Shown here in pieces: positions 60,546 to 64,000 of a stretch of DNA of 64,000 nt; positions within the stretch are counted from its first letter, which is position 1; each line of letters opens with the position of its first letter. The stretch is from the NCBI RefSeq assembly GCF_002097715.1, contig NZ_CP020738.1, positions 1,488,001-1,552,000 on the forward strand, written 5' to 3'. Made by a program: the position numbers and the translations under genes. The notes under the pieces are model-generated. The model was not told the origin of the DNA and searched no databases. It was given only the letters and a program-made list of their open reading frames with translations. Source of the stretch: Burkholderia ubonensis subsp. mesacidophila (lineage in GTDB: Bacteria > Pseudomonadota > Gammaproteobacteria > Burkholderiales > Burkholderiaceae).

Positions 60546-61145
60546 ATGAAGATCTTCTACATGAACCAGGGCGGCGGCGGGCAGTGGGGCGCGGTCCCGT
60601 ACCGGGATTTCGACCTGGTGCTGCTCGCCGAATCGGCTGTCGTCAAACAGGGATTCGCGCTGAACTGGAGCGGCGGCAATCCGGTGATGTCCGTTCAGCA
60701 GAAGGAGGACGCCGGACGCGTCATTACCGGGGTCACGGATCTCGACGTACTGGCGCAGCAGGTCCGTCCGCTCGCGACGTTCACGATCCGCGGCGACGAC
60801 ATCCGCGTGGTGTTCGTTCACCTGAAGTCCGGCAACGTCAAGTATGCGACCGATGCGCTCAACGCGGCGGTCAGCGCCATTGTCGACAAGGGGCAGTTCG
60901 GACATCAGAGCACACAGAAGACCCTCTGGATCGGCGACTTCAACCGCGCGAACGACAGCGAGCTGATACGCGGATGCAATGCGCAGGTGCTGTTTGCCGG
61001 CGGCGGATACTCCGATTGGGATCTCGATCGTGTCTATGCGTCGGGCGACTGGCGCGGCTACGCCTGCACCGCGAAGAAAAAGTCGTATGCCGGCGCCGAC
61101 AACAACCACGCCGGCATCGAAATCTCGATCGATCGCACCGGTTGA
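60546..61145 (+). CDS. Small endonuclease/exonuclease/phosphatase (EEP)-like protein
   Basis: The 199-residue protein has the EEP superfamily catalytic pattern in order: Asn7, Glu29 (DFDLVLLAES), His92 (VVFVHLKSGN), Asp131 and Asn133 (WIGDFNRAN), Asp161 (DLDRVYASG) and Asp185/His188 (DNNHAGIEI). EEP enzymes hydrolyse phosphodiester or phosphomonoester bonds; members include DNase I, exonuclease III, CdtB and inositol phosphatases. It is shorter than usual (about 250) and has no signal peptide or partner. ACGAGGAGAAGCG precedes the ATG. Family assignment is by motif order only; substrate unknown. Confidence 0.65.
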   Translation: MKIFYMNQGGGGQWGAVPYRDFDLVLLAESAVVKQGFALNWSGGNPVMSVQQKEDAGRVITGVTDLDVLAQQVRPLATFTIRGDDIRVVFVHLKSGNVKYATDALNAAVSAIVDKGQFGHQSTQKTLWIGDFNRANDSELIRGCNAQVLFAGGGYSDWDLDRVYASGDWRGYACTAKKKSYAGADNNHAGIEISIDRTG

Positions 61146-61159
61146 GCCGGCGACGCATC

Positions 61160-61188
61160 GACGACGCGGCATGCGAGGCCGCGTCGTC
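61160..61188. terminator. Strong GC-rich hairpin between convergent genes
   Basis: GACGACGCGGC-ATGCGAG-GCCGCGTCGTC is a perfect 11-bp stem, 15 bp after the EEP-like stop and 107 bp from the convergent OprM-like stop. No T-run follows, so termination would need Rho, or the hairpin protects mRNA 3' ends in both directions. Confidence 0.45.
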
Positions 61189-61295
61189 CGCCCGGCGGCG
61201 CGCGACTGGCGCCACCGGGCGCGCATCGCCGGGGTGCCGTTTCATGGTCCTGTCACCCGGCTCGACGGGGCCATCTTTTTCATGCCGGCGCGCCG

Positions 61296-62783
61296 TCATG
61301 GCGCGGCGTCCTCCATCCGGCTTCCCCCCAACGCCTGAAACAGCGCCGCCGTGTCGGCGAGCCGGTCCGCCTGCGCGCGCGTGCGGTCGAGCGCGGTCTG
61401 CAGCGCCTGCCGTTGCGCGTCGAGCCAGCCGAATTCGCTGAGCCCGCCTGCCGCGTAGCGGTCGGCCGAAATCGCATTGCCGGCGTCGGCTTCGTGCGCG
61501 GCCACCTCGCGCGACTGCAGCGCCGCCGCATCCTGCTCGACGGCGCGCAGCGCGTCGGCAACCTGTTGCAGCGCCTGCAGCACGGTCTGCCGGTAGACGG
61601 CGAACGCCGCGTCGTAGGCCGCTTCGGCCGCACGCTTGCGCGCGCGCAGCTCGCCGCCGTGAAACAGCGGCTGCGTCAGGTTCAGCCCGATGTTCCAGAT
61701 GTTCAGGCTGTTCACGAGGTCCGCGATGCGCATGCGCTCCGAGCCCGCGCCGGCCGAGATCGCGAAGCGCGGGTACAGGTTCGCGGTCGCGACGCCGACG
61801 TTCGCGCTCGCCTGATGCAGCAGCGCTTCGGCCGCGCGGATGTCGGGCCGTTCGCGCGCCAGCGTCGACGGCAGCGTGACCGGCAGGGCGGCGGGCAGCG
61901 CGAGCGCGTCGAGCGATACGTCGGGCAGGTCCGCGTCCGCCGGCGGCTCGCCGAGCAGGATCGCGAGCCGGTGCCCGGCCTGCGCGAACTGGGCCGTGAG
62001 CGGCGGCAGCGACCCCTGCGTCTGCGCGAGCAGCGTGCGCTGCGCGTGCACGTCCGCGAGCGGCACGCCGCCAGCCGCATGGCGCGCTTCGACGATGCGC
62101 AACTGGCGCGCCTGCGCGTCGACGAGCCGGCGGGTCAGCGCGATCTGCTGCGCGAGCGATGCGCGTCGGATCACCGTCGCGACGACGTTGCCCGCGAGCG
62201 TCAGCCGCGCCGCATCGAGCTCGTAGGACTGGTAGTCGACCTGCGCGCGCAGCGCCTCGAGCGCACGCCGGTTGCCGCCGAACACGTCGAGCACGTACGA
62301 CACGCTGACCGACGCGTTGTACAGCGTGAACGGCCCCGGCGGCGGCACGCTGCCTGGTAGCCCGAACGCCGCGATGTCGACTTGCTCGCGCGTGCCGGAC
62401 AGCTTCGCGTCGACGCTCGGCAGCAGCGTCGCGCCGGCTTCGGCGACGTAGTTTCGGCGCGCCTCGTCGAGTCGCGCGCGTGCTTCGTCGAGCGTCGGGC
62501 TGTGCCGCAGCGCGTCGTCGACGAGCCGGTTCAACGGTGCGGAGCCGAACTGCGTCCACCACTGCGGCGGCGCGTGCGCGGCCGTCGAGAAAGTTTGCGC
62601 GTTACCCGCCGCGCCGCTTGCGGAAACCGTCGTCGCGGGTGCCTCGCCGCGCGTGTAGCGCTGTGTCGGCGGCGCGGCCGGCGGGCTGAAGTCAGGCCCG
62701 ACTGCGCATCCGGCGATCAGCAAGACGGCGGCAGCGGCGACGCCGCATGCGGCAGGGCGGGCGCGGCGCGGGGCGGGCGGCAT
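61296..62783 (-). CDS. Outer-membrane efflux lipoprotein (OprM/NodT family)
   Basis: The 495-residue TolC-like channel has a lipoprotein signal (AAAVLLIAGCAVGPDF, Cys about 26) and two OEP repeats (about 75-275 and 280-480), with PQWWTQFGSAPLNRLVDDAL and ERPDIRAAEALLHQASANVG, both diagnostic of RND/NodT outer-membrane factors. It would bridge the outer membrane for the ABC-2 exporter encoded upstream. The gap to the permease gene is 10 bp. Last gene of the operon. Confidence 0.92.
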   Translation of the reverse strand: MPPAPRRARPAACGVAAAAVLLIAGCAVGPDFSPPAAPPTQRYTRGEAPATTVSASGAAGNAQTFSTAAHAPPQWWTQFGSAPLNRLVDDALRHSPTLDEARARLDEARRNYVAEAGATLLPSVDAKLSGTREQVDIAAFGLPGSVPPPGPFTLYNASVSVSYVLDVFGGNRRALEALRAQVDYQSYELDAARLTLAGNVVATVIRRASLAQQIALTRRLVDAQARQLRIVEARHAAGGVPLADVHAQRTLLAQTQGSLPPLTAQFAQAGHRLAILLGEPPADADLPDVSLDALALPAALPVTLPSTLARERPDIRAAEALLHQASANVGVATANLYPRFAISAGAGSERMRIADLVNSLNIWNIGLNLTQPLFHGGELRARKRAAEAAYDAAFAVYRQTVLQALQQVADALRAVEQDAAALQSREVAAHEADAGNAISADRYAAGGLSEFGWLDAQRQALQTALDRTRAQADRLADTAALFQALGGSRMEDAAP

Positions 62784-62793
62784 CGTCGGGTCC

Positions 62794-63948
62794 CTAGTCG
62801 AGCGTGCGCCGGTAGAAGCGCAGCGCGATGGCCATCACGACCACGGTGAACACGGCGACGGGCCACACCGACGGCCACAGGTCGGCCCAGCCGTTGCCCT
62901 TGAGCAGGATGCCGCGCACGAGGCGGTTGAAATAGGTGAGCGGCAGCAGGTTGCCGATGAACTGCGCCCACTTCGGCATCCCGGCGAACGGGAACATGAA
63001 GCCGGACAGCAGGATGTTCGGCAGGAAGTAGAACACGGCAAGCTGCATCGACTGCAGCTGGTTCTGCGCGAGCGACGACAGCGTGATGCCGACGGTCAGG
63101 TTCGCGGCGATGAACAGCAGCGCGGACAGGTAGATCGCGAACACGCCGCCGACGAACGGCACGTCGAACACGAAGCGGGCGGCCGCGAGGATGATCGACA
63201 CCTGGATCAGCCCGATGAACACGTAGGGCACGATCTTGCCGGTCATCACCTCGAGCGGCAGCACGGGCGTCGCGAGCAGGTTCTCCATCGTGCCGCGCTC
63301 GCGCTCGCGCGTGATCGCGAGGCCGGTCATCATCACCATCGTCATCGTCAGGATCACGCCCATCAGGCCCGGCACGACGTTGTACTGCGTGATCCCTTCC
63401 GGGTTGTACAGGCGGTGCAGCACGACGTCGAACGCGGCCGGGCGGCCGTTCAGGCGCGTGAGCGGGCCGGTGAGGTCCTTGTCGGCGACCGGCTGCACGA
63501 GGCCCGGCAGCGCGCCGATCGCGGACGCGGTCGCGACCGGGTCGGTCGCGTCGGCTTCGACCAGCAGCGCGGGCCGCTCGCCGCGCAGCAGCCGCCGCGA
63601 GAAATCGGCCGGCACCGTCAGCACGAACTGCACGTCGCCGCGCGCGAGCGCATGCCGGCCGGCTGCTTCGTCGGGCAGCGTCTCGACGATGTCGAAGTAC
63701 GCGGAATTGCGCATCGCCGCGATGAAGCTGCGCGAGAACGGGCTCGCGTCGGCGACGATCACCGCGGTCGGCAGGTGCTTCGGGTCCGTGTTGATCGCGA
63801 AGCCGAACAGCGTGAGCTGGATGATCGGCACGCCGACGATCATCGCGAACGTCACGCGGTCGCGGCGCAGCTGCAGGAATTCCTTCAGCACGATGCTCCA
63901 CCAGCGCGCGATCGAGAACGACCAGCGAAACCGCGACGGTGTGCTCAT
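62794..63948 (-). CDS. ABC-2 exporter permease (YhhJ/YbhR-like)
   Basis: The 384-residue inner-membrane protein has one N-terminal helix (about 32-52), a large periplasmic domain (55-190) and five C-terminal helices (195-380), as in YhhJ, YbhS/R and other ABC2_membrane_3 exporters. VPIIQLTLFGFAINTDPKHL and ITRERERGTMENLLATPV are hallmark segments. Together with the ATPase it drives efflux of drugs or lipophilic compounds. The ATG shares bases with the ATPase stop (ATGA). Confidence 0.92.
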   Translation of the reverse strand: MSTPSRFRWSFSIARWWSIVLKEFLQLRRDRVTFAMIVGVPIIQLTLFGFAINTDPKHLPTAVIVADASPFSRSFIAAMRNSAYFDIVETLPDEAAGRHALARGDVQFVLTVPADFSRRLLRGERPALLVEADATDPVATASAIGALPGLVQPVADKDLTGPLTRLNGRPAAFDVVLHRLYNPEGITQYNVVPGLMGVILTMTMVMMTGLAITRERERGTMENLLATPVLPLEVMTGKIVPYVFIGLIQVSIILAAARFVFDVPFVGGVFAIYLSALLFIAANLTVGITLSSLAQNQLQSMQLAVFYFLPNILLSGFMFPFAGMPKWAQFIGNLLPLTYFNRLVRGILLKGNGWADLWPSVWPVAVFTVVVMAIALRFYRRTLD

Positions 63949-64000
63949 CGCGCGGCTCCGTCGGCGTGGTCGGGCGTGCGGCTCATCAGGTAGATGAACA
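63945..64000 (-). CDS. ABC exporter ATP-binding protein, C-terminal end (runs off window)
   Basis: The last 17 sense codons read FIYLMSRTPDHADGAAR before TGA at 63945-63947. The 'VFIxLM' end is typical of exporter ATPases paired with ABC-2 permeases, and the overlap with the permease start supports it. The catalytic motifs lie outside the window. Confidence 0.7.
   Translation of the reverse strand, partial: FIYLMSRTPDHADGAAR

Overview
The window is about 67-70% GC, densely packed, and reads as a Burkholderia accessory replicon, most likely chromosome 2 or 3 of a B. cepacia complex species. This rests on gene content: two Burkholderia-type general porins, a split hpaG1/hpaG2 homoprotocatechuate cluster, and many ABC uptake operons beside LysR, MarR, AraC and MocR regulators. 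It also rests on the strong G/C third-position bias. I see no tRNA, rRNA or CRISPR array. The species call is inference.

Layout. 1-9.7 kb: the N-terminus of a GH3 beta-glucosidase, then small hypothetical genes around an FNR-like box, a DksA/TraR-type zinc-finger protein, a PolX polymerase overlapping a nicotinate phosphoribosyltransferase, alanine dehydrogenase, a DUF3995-like membrane protein and the RNA 2'-phosphotransferase KptA. This looks like a stress or low-oxygen block. 9.7-14.1 kb: a three-gene periplasmic GMC dehydrogenase (gamma, FAD alpha, triheme cytochrome) of the gluconate 2-dehydrogenase type, behind a perfect 20-bp palindrome. 14.3-22.4 kb: a Kef/YbaL-type antiporter, an araF-like binding-protein gene broken by an in-frame amber codon with a short-chain dehydrogenase (SDR), an FtsI-like penicillin-binding protein (PBP), a small AT-richer orphan gene and a reductase-like SDR.

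22.4-28.9 kb: hpaR divergent from hpaG1-hpaG2-hpaE-hpaD-hpaF-hpaH-hpaI. This is the whole lower pathway from homoprotocatechuate to central metabolites, with a MarR-type palindrome lying on its promoter. 28.9-32.3 kb: an AraC regulator divergent from a small gene plus a quinone oxidoreductase, then an IS110-family element whose 5' leader folds into consecutive stem-loops (candidate bridge RNA). 32.3-42.6 kb: a porin, an FbpABC/PhnSTU-like importer with intercistronic hairpins, a MocR regulator with a direct-repeat operator, a Bcr/CflA transporter and an orphan TctDE-like two-component pair.

42.6-56.1 kb is the most unusual block. A co-directional run on the minus strand encodes an SsuD-like monooxygenase, a class II aldolase, two sulfonate-type binding proteins, permease, ATPase, a membrane-anchored cytochrome c and a MOSC protein. 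Opposite and beside it lie an acyl-CoA-dehydrogenase-like flavoenzyme, a LysR regulator, a cysteine dioxygenase and a four-domain rhodanese. Together they suggest a complete import, oxidation and sulfur-transfer module for an unidentified organosulfur compound. 56.1-64 kb: GlpQ-like phosphodiesterase, squalene/phytoene synthase, a second porin, a small putative EEP-fold nuclease/phosphatase, and the OprM-like factor, ABC-2 permease and ATPase end of an efflux system that runs off the window.
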